Positions 22,484 to 31,027 of a DNA stretch of 45,219 nt are shown here, in pieces. Made by a program: the position numbers and the translations under genes. Origin of the DNA: Microbispora amethystogenes (GTDB lineage Bacteria > Actinomycetota > Actinomycetes > Streptosporangiales > Streptosporangiaceae). Numbering within the stretch: position 1 is the stretch's first letter; each line of letters begins with the position of its first letter. Below the pieces are notes generated by a model that searched no databases, had not been told where the DNA came from, and saw only the letters and a list, made by a program, of their open reading frames with translations. Location of the stretch: the NCBI RefSeq assembly GCF_016863015.1, contig NZ_BOOB01000067.1, positions 1-45,219 of the forward strand. Reading direction: 5' to 3'.

Positions 22484-22875
22484 TAGGTTGTCGCTTTCCG
22501 GGAGTGCTTGTTGTCCAGGCGCTCCCGGCGACTCCTGTGTTATTCGCCCGCCGACCGTGATGACGAGAGGGAGCACCCCATCGACACAACGTTCATGGGT
22601 CTCACCTCCTCGCGGCCTGTCACGATCATCCGCACGCTATCAGCCCGGCACCATCCCGCCCAACTGCTTCCCACCCACCGCTGACAGCCCCAGGGCTACA
22701 GGGGCCGGGGGCACGGGGACGACTCACCCGTGTGCCGGTGCGGGGGCGCGGATGGTGACTGATCTCCCCCGCCACTCTCAAGCTATAGCGCACCGGGGGG
22801 CTTGCGGCAAGACCCCGGTCGTACCGCAGAATCACCGTCCGAACAGGGAGCGGGACCTTGTCGAATGGGGGATTC
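22484..22875. other. Divergent region between hydrolase and rox genes
   Basis: Besides the inverted repeat at 22797-22816, this 392-base stretch carries no gene. It must contain the promoters of the hydrolase (minus) and of rox (plus). Confidence 0.4.
22797..22816 (+). promoter_or_regulatory. Probable rifamycin-associated element (RAE) upstream of rox
   Basis: GGGGCTTGCGGCAAGACCCC is an inverted repeat (CTTGC/GCAAG core with G/C-rich arms) that, to my recollection, matches the RAE found upstream of rifamycin-inactivating genes in actinomycetes and needed for their induction by rifamycins. It lies 60 bases before the rox ATG and shortly downstream of TATAG (22784-22788), a possible -10. Confidence 0.75.
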
Positions 22876-24303
22876 ATGATCGACGTGATCATCGCCGGCG
22901 GTGGGCCGACCGGCCTGATGCTGGCCGCCGAGCTGCGGCTGCACGGCGTGCGGGTGGTCGTGCTGGAGAAGGAGCCGGAGCCGACGGGGTTCGTCCGCGC
23001 ACTGGGCCTGCACGTGCGCAGCATCGAGGTGCTGGACCAGCGCGGTCTGCTGGAGCGGTTCCTCCCGCACGGCCGCAAGCATCCGGTCGGCGGGTTCTTC
23101 GCCGCCATCGAGAAGCCCTCGCCCGAACGGCTGGACACCGCGCACCCGTACGTCCTCGGCGTCCGGCAGACCATCACCGACCGCCTGCTGGGCGAGCACG
23201 CCGCCGAGGTGGGCGCCGAGATCCGGCGCGGCTGTGAGCTGGCCGGGCTGAGCCAGGACGAGCACGGCGTGACCGCCGAGCTGGCCGACGGCACGCGGCT
23301 GCGCGCGCGTTACCTCGTCGGCTGCGACGGCGGCCGCAGCACGGTGCGCAAGCTGCTGGGCGTCGGCTTCCCCGGCGAGCCCACCAGGGTCGAGACGTTG
23401 CTCGGCGAGATGGAGGTGGGCGTGCCGCCGGAGACGGTGGCCGCCGTGGTGGCCGAGGTCCGCGCGACCCAGAAGCGGTTCGGGCTCGCGCCCTTCGACG
23501 AGGGGGTGTACCGCGTGGTCGTGCCCGCCGCGGGGGTGACCGAGGACCGCTCGGTCCCGCCGACCCTGGAGGACTTCAGGCAGCAGCTGCGGGCCGTCGC
23601 CGGCACCGACTTCGGCGTGCACTCCCCCCGCCGGCTGTCCCGCTTCGGCGACGCCACCCGGCTGGCCGACCGCTACCGGGTCGGGCGGGTGTTGCTGGCC
23701 GGCGACGCCGCGCACATCCATCCGCCGGTCGGCGGGCAGGGTCTCAACCTCGGCATCCAGGACGCGTTCAACCTCGGCTGGAAGCTGGCCGCCGAGATCG
23801 GCGGCTGGGCCCCGGAGGGGTTGCTGGACAGCTACGAGACCGAACGGCGCCCGGTGGCCGCCGCCGTGCTGGACAACGCCCGCGCGCAGATGGAGCTGTT
23901 GTCCACCGAGCCGGGTGCTCAGGCGGTGCGCCGCCTGGTGACGGAGCTGATGGACTTCGAGGACGTGCGACGACGCCTGGCCGAGAAGATCGCCGCGATC
24001 GGGATCCGCTACGACTTCGGCGAGGGCCACGACCTGCTCGGCCGGCGGATGCGGGACGTGACACTGAAGCGAGGGCGCCTCTACGAGCTCACGCGCGGCG
24101 GCCGCGGGCTGCTGCTCGACCAGACCGGCCGGCTGTCGGTCGCCGGGTGGGCGGATCGGGTCGACCACGTCGTCGACGTCAGCGAGGAGCTGGACGTGCC
24201 CGCCGTGCTGCTGCGGCCGGACGGTCACGTGGCATGGGCCGGCGAGGATCAGGCGGGTCTGCTCGACCGGCTGCCCAGGTGGTTCGGCGCGCCGCGCGGC
24301 TGA
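22876..24303 (+). CDS. rox: Rifampicin monooxygenase (FAD-dependent, class A)
   Basis: This 475-residue class A flavoprotein monooxygenase starts MIDVIIAGGGPTGLMLAAELRL. The FAD/NADPH DG motif is GCDGGRSTVRKLLG, and the second FAD motif is LLAGDAAHIHPPVGGQGLN. Long stretches (PVGGFFAAIEKP, RLDTAHPYVLG, GWADRVDHVVDVSEELDVPAVLLRPDGHVAWAG) follow the Rox enzymes of Streptomyces and Nocardia. Rox hydroxylates and linearises rifamycins, giving resistance. Start ATG 22876 follows GGGGGA and matches Rox N-termini. An upstream TTG at 22858 is possible but would add 6 residues. The RAE just upstream supports drug-induced expression. It is not part of a biosynthetic cluster by itself. Confidence 0.95.
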   Translation: MIDVIIAGGGPTGLMLAAELRLHGVRVVVLEKEPEPTGFVRALGLHVRSIEVLDQRGLLERFLPHGRKHPVGGFFAAIEKPSPERLDTAHPYVLGVRQTITDRLLGEHAAEVGAEIRRGCELAGLSQDEHGVTAELADGTRLRARYLVGCDGGRSTVRKLLGVGFPGEPTRVETLLGEMEVGVPPETVAAVVAEVRATQKRFGLAPFDEGVYRVVVPAAGVTEDRSVPPTLEDFRQQLRAVAGTDFGVHSPRRLSRFGDATRLADRYRVGRVLLAGDAAHIHPPVGGQGLNLGIQDAFNLGWKLAAEIGGWAPEGLLDSYETERRPVAAAVLDNARAQMELLSTEPGAQAVRRLVTELMDFEDVRRRLAEKIAAIGIRYDFGEGHDLLGRRMRDVTLKRGRLYELTRGGRGLLLDQTGRLSVAGWADRVDHVVDVSEELDVPAVLLRPDGHVAWAGEDQAGLLDRLPRWFGAPRG

Positions 24304-24615
24304 GAGGGTGCGGTACGGCCGGCCGGTCATGGAGCGGACCCACACGCCCGGGTCCACCGCGGCAGCGCGGACCTCGCTCCGGGGACGGGGGCAACGCTGT
24401 CCAGACGACGGGAGGTCGTCGCGTTGACTTCCCGGCGGTCGCCGGTTTCACTGAGTTCCGCGCGACCGCCCGCCTTTTCCCACGTCACGCGGCCTTCGTG
24501 ACGAGGCCGCGGCGGGCCGGCCGGGGCCGCTGACACTCGGCGCGCGTTCCGCCGCCCGTGGACGATCCGACGTACGGCCGGGCGCTGATCGACGAGCGGA
24601 GAGGGGTGCGCGCCG
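24304..24615. other. Intergenic region between rox and the crotonase gene
   Basis: The 312 bases carry no gene or clear structure that I can support. The promoter of the crotonase gene is expected here. Confidence 0.4.
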
Positions 24616-25452
24616 ATGGGCGAGGACAGGGCCTCAAGCGGAAACGGTGCCTCAGCGGGCCGGAACAGGGTGCGGTATGAGAAGCGGGAGCACGTGGCCT
24701 GGGTGACCATCGACCGGCCCGAGGTGCTGAACGCGCTCGACCTGAGGACCCACGAGGAACTGGCCGCGATCTGGGACGACGTGGAGGCCGACGACTCCGT
24801 ACGGGTGGCCGTGCTGACCGGCGCCGGTGAGCGGGCGTTCTCCGTTGGGCAGGACCTGCGCGAGCGTGCGCGGCTCAACCGGCTGGGCGCGCCGGCGACG
24901 ACGTTCGGCAGCCGCGGCCAGCCGGGCTGGCCGCGGCTCACCGAGCGCTTCGACATGACCACCCCGGTGATCGCGCGGGTCGACGGGTACGCCCTGGGCG
25001 GCGGCTTCGAACTCGCCCTGGCCTGCGACCTCATCATCGCCTCCGACCGGTCGGTGTTCGGTCTGCCCGAGGCGCGGCTGGGGCTCGTGCCCGGCGCGGG
25101 CGGGGCGTTCCGGCTGGCGCGGCAGCTTCCGCTCAAGACGGCCATGGGCTACCTGCTCACCGGCCGCCGGATGACGGCCGATCTGGCTTTGCGGCACGGG
25201 CTCGTCAACGACGTCGTCCCGGCCGGGGAGCTGGACGTGTGCGTCGCCGGGTGGCTCGACGACCTGCTGAGCTGCGCGCCGCTGTCGTTGCGCGCGATCA
25301 AGGAGGCGGTGCACAGCTCGCTCCATCTTCCGCTGGAGGCGGCCTTCGGCGCGGCGTACCCCTGGGAGGCCCGGCGGATGCGCAGCCGCGACGCGATCGA
25401 GGGCCCCGCGGCCTTCAGCGAGAAACGCAAGCCCGTGTGGAACGGTACGTAG
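24616..25452 (+). CDS. Enoyl-CoA hydratase/isomerase (crotonase family)
   Basis: This 278-residue crotonase has two oxyanion-hole segments, GERAFSVGQDLRER (about 72-85) and YALGGGFELALACDLIIASD (about 125-144), followed by the Glu-containing PEARLGLVPGAGG (about 152-164). It would hydrate, isomerise or hydrolyse an acyl-CoA thioester. It is a single-domain protein of usual length. Dihydroxyphenylglycine pathways contain crotonases (DpgB, DpgD), but no type III polyketide synthase (DpgA) or DpgC is seen, so that role is not supported here. ATG at 24616 has a GAGAGGGG stretch upstream. Confidence 0.9.
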   Translation: MGEDRASSGNGASAGRNRVRYEKREHVAWVTIDRPEVLNALDLRTHEELAAIWDDVEADDSVRVAVLTGAGERAFSVGQDLRERARLNRLGAPATTFGSRGQPGWPRLTERFDMTTPVIARVDGYALGGGFELALACDLIIASDRSVFGLPEARLGLVPGAGGAFRLARQLPLKTAMGYLLTGRRMTADLALRHGLVNDVVPAGELDVCVAGWLDDLLSCAPLSLRAIKEAVHSSLHLPLEAAFGAAYPWEARRMRSRDAIEGPAAFSEKRKPVWNGT

Positions 25453-25517
25453 CCACACTCCGCGCCGGCGGACCGGACGGCCGGTGCGGAGGCCGTCCGG
25501 GCCCGCCCCAATAGCCG

Positions 25518-25610
25518 AGCCCCAGTGTTCCAGCCCCAGTGTTCAGGCCCCAGCATTCGCGGTGTTCTGGGCTCGGTGTTCTGGGCTCGGGGTTCGGGGG
25601 TCAGTGTTCG
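25518..25610. repeat. Degenerate 14-bp tandem repeats in a convergent gap
   Basis: Units AGCCCCAGTGTTC (25518, 25532, and a variant near 25546) and GGTGTTCTGGGCTC (25561, 25575) fill the gap between the crotonase and antiporter genes. On the minus strand all read as GAACAC-containing direct repeats of about 14 bases. They encode nothing. The array may add termination or be slippage-derived. Confidence 0.7.
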
Positions 25611-26923
25611 AGGGGTGCGGGGTCGGCGTGCATGGCGCGCAGGCGTTCCTCGGCCGTCTGCTCGATCCGCGACATCGCGGCGCGCAGGATCGGCGGCGCC
25701 ATGATCGAGGTAATGATCGCGATGAGCACGATGATCGTGTAGAGCTCGTCGTTCAGCACGCCGAGCCGCAGCCCGACGCCCGCCACCACGATCTCCACCA
25801 CCCCGCGGGCGTTCAGGCCCGCTCCGACGGCGACCCCCTCCCAGGGGGTCAGCCCCACGAGTCTGGCGCCGGCGTACGCTCCCGCGAACTTGCCCAGGAC
25901 GGCGATCACGAGCAGCACGAGCCCGAGCACGACGATCCCGGGATCGGCCAGGACCAGCAGGTCCACGTGGAGCCCGGCGGTGGCGAAGAACAGCGGGGCC
26001 AGGACGGCGAGCGTGACGGTGCGCAGCGGCGCGAGCCGGGCCGCCACGTCCTCTCTCGCGGAGCCGACCAGCAGGCCGCCGACGAACGCGCCGAAGACGG
26101 CGTCCATGCCGAGCACGTGCGCGGCCGCCGCGCAGCACAGGGTGACGGCGATCGTGACCACGATCACCGGCGCCGCGTCGGCGGAGCGCGTCGCCAGGCG
26201 TACGGCCAGCCGGGTCAGCGGGCGGCCCGCCAGCCAGGCCACCGTGACGAAGGCGCAGGGATACAGGAGCGCCACGGCGTTGCCGCCGCCCAGCCCGGCC
26301 GTCACCATGACGGACGCGAACGACAGCAGGACCCACCCGGCGACGTCGTCCAGGGCCGCCGCCATGAGCGTGAGCTGCCCCACGTTGCGGTGGAACAGCT
26401 TCATGTCCATGAGGATCTTCGCGGTGACAGGCAACGCGCTGATGCCCATCGCCACGCCGAGGAACAGCGCCGCCGTGGGGCGGTCGGCGCCCGCGGGCAG
26501 TTGCCGCTCCGGCATCAGCCAGCCGGCGAGCACGCCCAGCGAAAGCGGCACGACCAGCGCCAGGATCCCGACACGCAGTGCCGCGCGGCCCTTGCGGCGG
26601 AAGAGCGCGCCGTCGATGCCGACGCCGGTCAGGCCGATCAGCAGCAGCACGCCGATCTGGGCGAGCCCGCCGAAGAGGCCCGTCTTGTCGGCGCCCTGCG
26701 GCAGGAGCCAGTGCGACACCGCGGGCGCGGCGTGGCCCAGCACCGACGGGCCGAGCAGCACGCCGACGCACAACTCGCCGACGATGGCGGGCAGGCCCAG
26801 CCGGACGGCGACGCGCCCGAGCACCATGGCCGACGTCAGCAGGACGACGACCTGGAGGAGGAAGGCGAGCACCGGGTCGGGGCCCACCGCCTCCACGGCC
26901 GTCACGACGACTGTTCCGGGCAT
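25601..26923 (-). CDS. Na+(K+)/H+ antiporter, CPA2 family
   Basis: This 440-residue polytopic membrane protein has about 12 to 13 hydrophobic segments. It has the CPA2 patterns IVGELCVGVLLGPSVLG near the N-terminus, ALDDVAGW (the ion-binding Asp pair, as in ALDD) in mid-protein, and LNARGVVEIVV towards the C-terminus. It exchanges monovalent cations for protons. Antiporter genes of this family are commonly found in glycopeptide and related Hpg-containing NRPS clusters, so it probably marks the left part of cluster B, perhaps as self-resistance or ion balance. ATG 26923 has AGGAG upstream. Confidence 0.9.
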   Translation of the reverse strand: MPGTVVVTAVEAVGPDPVLAFLLQVVVLLTSAMVLGRVAVRLGLPAIVGELCVGVLLGPSVLGHAAPAVSHWLLPQGADKTGLFGGLAQIGVLLLIGLTGVGIDGALFRRKGRAALRVGILALVVPLSLGVLAGWLMPERQLPAGADRPTAALFLGVAMGISALPVTAKILMDMKLFHRNVGQLTLMAAALDDVAGWVLLSFASVMVTAGLGGGNAVALLYPCAFVTVAWLAGRPLTRLAVRLATRSADAAPVIVVTIAVTLCCAAAAHVLGMDAVFGAFVGGLLVGSAREDVAARLAPLRTVTLAVLAPLFFATAGLHVDLLVLADPGIVVLGLVLLVIAVLGKFAGAYAGARLVGLTPWEGVAVGAGLNARGVVEIVVAGVGLRLGVLNDELYTIIVLIAIITSIMAPPILRAAMSRIEQTAEERLRAMHADPAPLEH

Positions 26924-27064
26924 AGGGGTCTCCTGGTTCGCGTCGATGTGTGTACGCGGCAGAGGGGAACGCGGGGAGTAGCGGGGTAGATCACGCGGGT
27001 GGGCTCAGCCGCGCCGGACCAGCCATGTGGGCCAGCGGCGGGGGTCAGAGCAGGGGTGGCGGGG

Positions 27065-28486
27065 TCAGAGGGGGATGTTGCCGTGGGCGCCGCGGGCGGG
27101 GGTGGCCCGGGCCAGGGCCCTGACGAGGGCGGTCCGGGTCGTGGCCGGGTCGATGACCTCGTCGACCACGCCGAGCTCCACGGCGCGGCCGAGGCCGCCG
27201 ACCTCCTTCTCGTGCTCCTCGGCCAGGCGCCGCTCCAGTTCCGGGCGTTCCTCCTCGGAGACCGCGGCGAGGTCGCGCCGCCTGAGGATCCGTACGGCCG
27301 CGACCGGGCCCATCACCGCGATGACCGCCCTGGGCCAGGCGAGCACCCGGGTGGCGCCCAGTGCGCGGGAGTTCATGGCGATGTAGGCGCCGCCGTACGC
27401 CTTGCCGGTGAGCAGGGTCACCCTCGGCACGGACGCCTCGGCGAAGGCGTGCAGCAGCTTGGCGCCCCGCCTGACCACCCCGTTGTGCTCCTGGCCGACG
27501 CCGGGCAGGTAACCGGGGACGTCCACCAGCACCAGCAGCGGCACCCCGAAGGCATCACACATCCGCACGAAGCGGGCGGCCTTCTCGGCGGAGGCGGCGT
27601 CGAGGCAGCCGCCGAGTTTGAGCGGGTTGTTGGCGACGACCCCGATCGTGCGGCCGCCCAGGCGTCCCAGGGTGGTGACGATGTTGGGCGCCCATCTGCG
27701 GTGCAGTTCGACCTCGGTTCCCTCGTCGAGGACGGCCCGGATCAGGGGGTGCACGTCGTAGGCGCGGCGCGGGTTGTCGGGCAGGGCCACCGGGAACGCC
27801 GTCTCCTCCACGGCGCGCATCCGTCCCTGGTGCCCGAGCAGGACCGCGAGCTGACGGGCCCGCGTCATCGCCTCGGCCTCGGACTCCGTCACCACGTGGA
27901 CGACGCCGCTGCGCCTGCCGTGCGGCTCCGGGCCGCCCAGGGCGGCCGTGTCGATCTCCTCGCCGGTGACGCTGCGGACCACGTCGGGACCGGTGACGAA
28001 GATCCGCCCGGTGTCGGCGAGGATCACCAGGTCGGTCAGCGCCGGTCCGTACGCCGCGCCTCCGGCCGCCGCGCCGACGACGACGGAGATCTGCGGGACG
28101 ACGCCCGAGTTCCTGGTCATCACCTCGAAGACGCGGCCCACCGCGTGCAGCGACTCGACGCCCTCGGCCAGCCGGGCGCCGCCGGAGTGCCAGACGCCGA
28201 TCACGGGCAGCCGCTCGCGGGCGGCGAGGTCGTAGGCGCGCACGATGTGGTCGCAGCCCTGGCTGCCCATCGCGCCGCCCTGCACGCGGGCGTCGCTGCA
28301 GAACGCGACCACCGGCACGCCCTCGATCCGGCCGCGTACGGCGCACACGCCCGACTGGTCCGGCGGGGCGATCGGCCGCAGCGGGCCCTCGTCGAGGAGC
28401 GTGGCGAGCCGGGCCAGCGGGTCGCGGGGATCGGCCGCCGGGCCGGGAGCCGGGCGGGCGGCGACCCCGTTGTCAACGACGCTCAT
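27065..28486 (-). CDS. Acyl-CoA carboxylase carboxyltransferase (beta) subunit
   Basis: This 473-residue biotin-dependent carboxyltransferase has two crotonase-like halves. The N half has the SGGARLAEGVESL CoA-binding oxyanion loop, the acyl-CoA recognition VVGAAAGGAAYGPALTD and VTGPDVVRSVTGE. The C half has LVDVPGYLPG, TGKAYGGAYIAMNSRAL and AWPRAVIAVMGP. It transfers CO2 from carboxybiotin to acetyl- or propionyl-CoA. The alpha (biotin carboxylase) partner is not here and would come from primary metabolism. ATG 28486 overlaps the end of the Hmo-HpgT fusion by 14 bases, so it is co-transcribed. Its job for an Hpg peptide is unclear (malonyl/methylmalonyl-CoA supply is possible). Confidence 0.9.
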   Translation of the reverse strand: MSVVDNGVAARPAPGPAADPRDPLARLATLLDEGPLRPIAPPDQSGVCAVRGRIEGVPVVAFCSDARVQGGAMGSQGCDHIVRAYDLAARERLPVIGVWHSGGARLAEGVESLHAVGRVFEVMTRNSGVVPQISVVVGAAAGGAAYGPALTDLVILADTGRIFVTGPDVVRSVTGEEIDTAALGGPEPHGRRSGVVHVVTESEAEAMTRARQLAVLLGHQGRMRAVEETAFPVALPDNPRRAYDVHPLIRAVLDEGTEVELHRRWAPNIVTTLGRLGGRTIGVVANNPLKLGGCLDAASAEKAARFVRMCDAFGVPLLVLVDVPGYLPGVGQEHNGVVRRGAKLLHAFAEASVPRVTLLTGKAYGGAYIAMNSRALGATRVLAWPRAVIAVMGPVAAVRILRRRDLAAVSEEERPELERRLAEEHEKEVGGLGRAVELGVVDEVIDPATTRTALVRALARATPARGAHGNIPL

Positions 28487-30983
28487 CCGCGTGCCTCTCC
28501 GCCGCGATGAACTCCGCCAGCCGTGCGACGCCCTCCTCGATCTCCTCGTGGGTGAGGTAGCTGGTGGACAGCCGGATGGTGCGCTCGCCCCCGCCCTGCG
28601 GATAGAAGTACGACATCGGCGTCCAGATGACCCCGAAGTCCTGCGCGGAGCGGGCCAGCGCCGCGTTGTCCGCCCGGAAGGGGACATGCAGGGCCAGGAA
28701 GAAGCCGCCGGTGGGAGAGTTCCAGCGCACCCCCGGCATCCCGGCGAAGCGGCGTTCCAGGCAGGCGAGCGTGTGCCGCATGGCGTCCCCGTAGTACTCG
28801 GCGGTCCCGCGGTTGAGCTCGGAGACCCGCCCGTCGGCGGCGAGCAGCGCCCCGGCCACGGCGGCCTGGCTGAGCGGTGAGGTGTTGACGGTCACCATGC
28901 TCTTGATCTTGGCGAGCTCGTCGGCGAGCAGCACCGTGCGGCCATCTGAGTCCACGACCTCCTGGTCGGCGACCGCGAAGCCGACCCGCGCGCCCGGGAA
29001 GACCGACTTGGAATACGACCCGAGGTGGACGACCCGGCGCCCGCGGTCGAGCGCCTTCAGCGCCGGCACCCGGGCGCCCGGGCTGACCAGCCGGTAGGGA
29101 CTGTCCTCCAGGATCAGCAGGTCGTGCCGGGCGGCGAGGTCGATGAGCTCGTGCCGGGCCGCCAGCGGCATCGTCGTGCCGGAGGGGTTGGAGTGGTCGG
29201 GCACCACGTACACCGCCCGGGGGCGGCGGCCCCGGGCCCGCTCGGCCAGGACGGCGGCCTCCAGGTCGGCGCAGGACAGCCCGTCCTCGCGCTCCTCGAC
29301 GGCGGTCAGCTCGACGTCCAGCAGCAGCGCCGCCCCGGTGATGCCCACGTAGCAGGGGCTGGAGACGATCAGCACGTCGTCCGGGCCGGAGATGAGCGCC
29401 CGCAGCGCCAGGAACATCGCCTCCTGGCAGCCGACGGTGACCACGATCGACTCGGGCGGGACGTCGATGCCCTCGTCGACCCGGAGCGACCGCGCGATGA
29501 TCTCGCGGATGCGGCCGGCTGAGGGACCGTACTGGAACACGGCGTCCCTGACCTGCTCCGGCGTCGCGCCCTGCGCGGCGAGATGGTCCAGGTACGCACG
29601 GATCTGGGAGAAGATCTGCTCAGTCTCGAAGAACCCGGCGTACGGCCGGCCGGGAGCGAACGAGATCGCCTCGGGATAGCGGCTCGTCACCTCGTTCAGG
29701 AAGTTCATCGTGTCCATGACGGGGTCGGAGACGCTGGAGTGCAGGTCGGCCCGCCGCAGCCCGCCTCCCACCGGCACCGTTCCCGGCAGAGGCACCGTTC
29801 CCGGCAGCGGCGCGGTGCCCGGCAGCGCCGCGATCTCCGTCACCGCCATGGTTCCCGGAAGCACCGGGGTCTCCGGCAGCGGGGGCTCCGGGCTCGGGCG
29901 GGCGGCGCCGGGGCGCACCAGCTCGGGCCCCGCACCGGCGACCGTGCCGGTCCCGGTCAGCGTCATGGCGTCGCGCAGTTCCTCCAGGAGGATCGTGAGC
30001 ACGTGGGCCACGCCCTCCTCCTGGGCGACCGCGAGTCCGTGCAGCACCGGACGGCCGAGCAGCACCGCGTCGGCGCCGAGCGCGAGGGCGGCCAGCACGT
30101 CGCGGCCCCGGCGGACACCGCCGTCGAGCAGCACGGGCACCCGCCCGGCCACGGCCGCGGTGATCTCGGGGAGCACCTCGACGCCGGCCGGGACGCCGTC
30201 GAGCTGGCGTCCGCCGTGGTTGGAGACCACGATTCCGTCGGCTCCGGCCTCGATCGCGCGTTCGGCGTCGGCGGCCGTCAGGATGCCTTTCAGCAGGACC
30301 GGCAGCCGGCTGACCGACCGCATCCAGGCCACCACCGACCAGTCGAGGCCGGGGTCGAACTCCGCGCCGGCGTGCCCGGCGGGCGAGGTGAAGCCGTCCC
30401 GGCCCACGTCGGCGGCGTAGAGGTTGGCGGGGAAGACGGACGCGGGCACCCGGAAGCCGTTCCGCTCGTCGCGAAGGCGCCGTCCGAGGTGGGGCGCGTC
30501 GACGGTGAGGACGAGGGCGCCGAACCCCGCCCGCTCGGCGCGCTCGACGACGTGGCGGGTGAGCTCCCGGTCGCGCAGGCAGTACACCTGGAGCCAGAGC
30601 GGGACCTCCGCCTCGGCGGCCACGTCCTCCACGGTGCGCCCGGCCATCATGCTGACGATCACCGGCACGCGGGCCGCCGCCGCCGTGCCGCGCACGGTGG
30701 CCACCTCGCCCAGGGGGTGCGCCATCGTCTGCAGGGCCAGCGGGGCGATCGCGACCGGCGCGTCCCAGGTCTCGCCGAGGATCTTGACCGTGGTCTCCGG
30801 CCGGTGCACGCCGCGCAGCACCGACGGGTTCAGGCGCAACCGGTCGAACGCATCGGTGTTGGCGGCGATCGTGCTCTCCTCGCCCGCACCGCCTTCCCAG
30901 AAGTCCCAGACCGAGGGATCGACCAGTTTCCGGGCGAGCTCGCGGTAGTCCCTGAGCGTCACGGGGGCGTTGTTCGCAGGCAT
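28473..30983 (-). CDS. Fused 4-hydroxymandelate oxidase (Hmo) and 4-hydroxyphenylglycine aminotransferase (HpgT)
   Basis: This 836-residue protein has two domains. Residues about 1-370 are an FMN-dependent alpha-hydroxy-acid oxidase of the lactate/glycolate oxidase family, with PVAIAPLALQTMAHP, LLKGILTAADAERAIEAG, the catalytic His in VSNHGGRQLDG, and DGGVRRG, followed by a phosphate-binding LGRPVL. A Pro/Leu/Gly linker with 18-bp repeats follows. Residues about 430-836 are a PLP aminotransferase of the HpgT type, with FAPGRPYAGFF, VVPDHSNPSG, and the PLP Lys in YSKSVFPGARVG. Hmo oxidises 4-hydroxymandelate to 4-hydroxybenzoylformate and HpgT transaminates it to L-4-hydroxyphenylglycine. Fusions of these two enzymes are recalled from ramoplanin/enduracidin-type clusters. 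ATG 30983 is preceded by GGAGGG. Confidence 0.95.
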   Translation of the reverse strand: MPANNAPVTLRDYRELARKLVDPSVWDFWEGGAGEESTIAANTDAFDRLRLNPSVLRGVHRPETTVKILGETWDAPVAIAPLALQTMAHPLGEVATVRGTAAAARVPVIVSMMAGRTVEDVAAEAEVPLWLQVYCLRDRELTRHVVERAERAGFGALVLTVDAPHLGRRLRDERNGFRVPASVFPANLYAADVGRDGFTSPAGHAGAEFDPGLDWSVVAWMRSVSRLPVLLKGILTAADAERAIEAGADGIVVSNHGGRQLDGVPAGVEVLPEITAAVAGRVPVLLDGGVRRGRDVLAALALGADAVLLGRPVLHGLAVAQEEGVAHVLTILLEELRDAMTLTGTGTVAGAGPELVRPGAARPSPEPPLPETPVLPGTMAVTEIAALPGTAPLPGTVPLPGTVPVGGGLRRADLHSSVSDPVMDTMNFLNEVTSRYPEAISFAPGRPYAGFFETEQIFSQIRAYLDHLAAQGATPEQVRDAVFQYGPSAGRIREIIARSLRVDEGIDVPPESIVVTVGCQEAMFLALRALISGPDDVLIVSSPCYVGITGAALLLDVELTAVEEREDGLSCADLEAAVLAERARGRRPRAVYVVPDHSNPSGTTMPLAARHELIDLAARHDLLILEDSPYRLVSPGARVPALKALDRGRRVVHLGSYSKSVFPGARVGFAVADQEVVDSDGRTVLLADELAKIKSMVTVNTSPLSQAAVAGALLAADGRVSELNRGTAEYYGDAMRHTLACLERRFAGMPGVRWNSPTGGFFLALHVPFRADNAALARSAQDFGVIWTPMSYFYPQGGGERTIRLSTSYLTHEEIEEGVARLAEFIAAERHADERR
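29775..29828 (-). repeat. 18-bp tandem repeats in the Hmo-HpgT linker
   Basis: Three clear 18-base units of the type CACCGTTCCCGGCAGAGG (29775, 29793, 29811), followed by degenerate copies to about 29890, encode LPGTVP-type linker repeats between the two fused domains. Confidence 0.85.
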
Positions 30984-31027
30984 CTCGGGTGTCCCTCCGT
31001 CTGGATACGGTGCGGTGCGACGGCCGC

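Noticed and set aside
24616..25452. DpgD assignment for the crotonase, implying dihydroxyphenylglycine synthesis
   Set aside because: No DpgA-type polyketide synthase, DpgB or DpgC is visible, so only the family is called.
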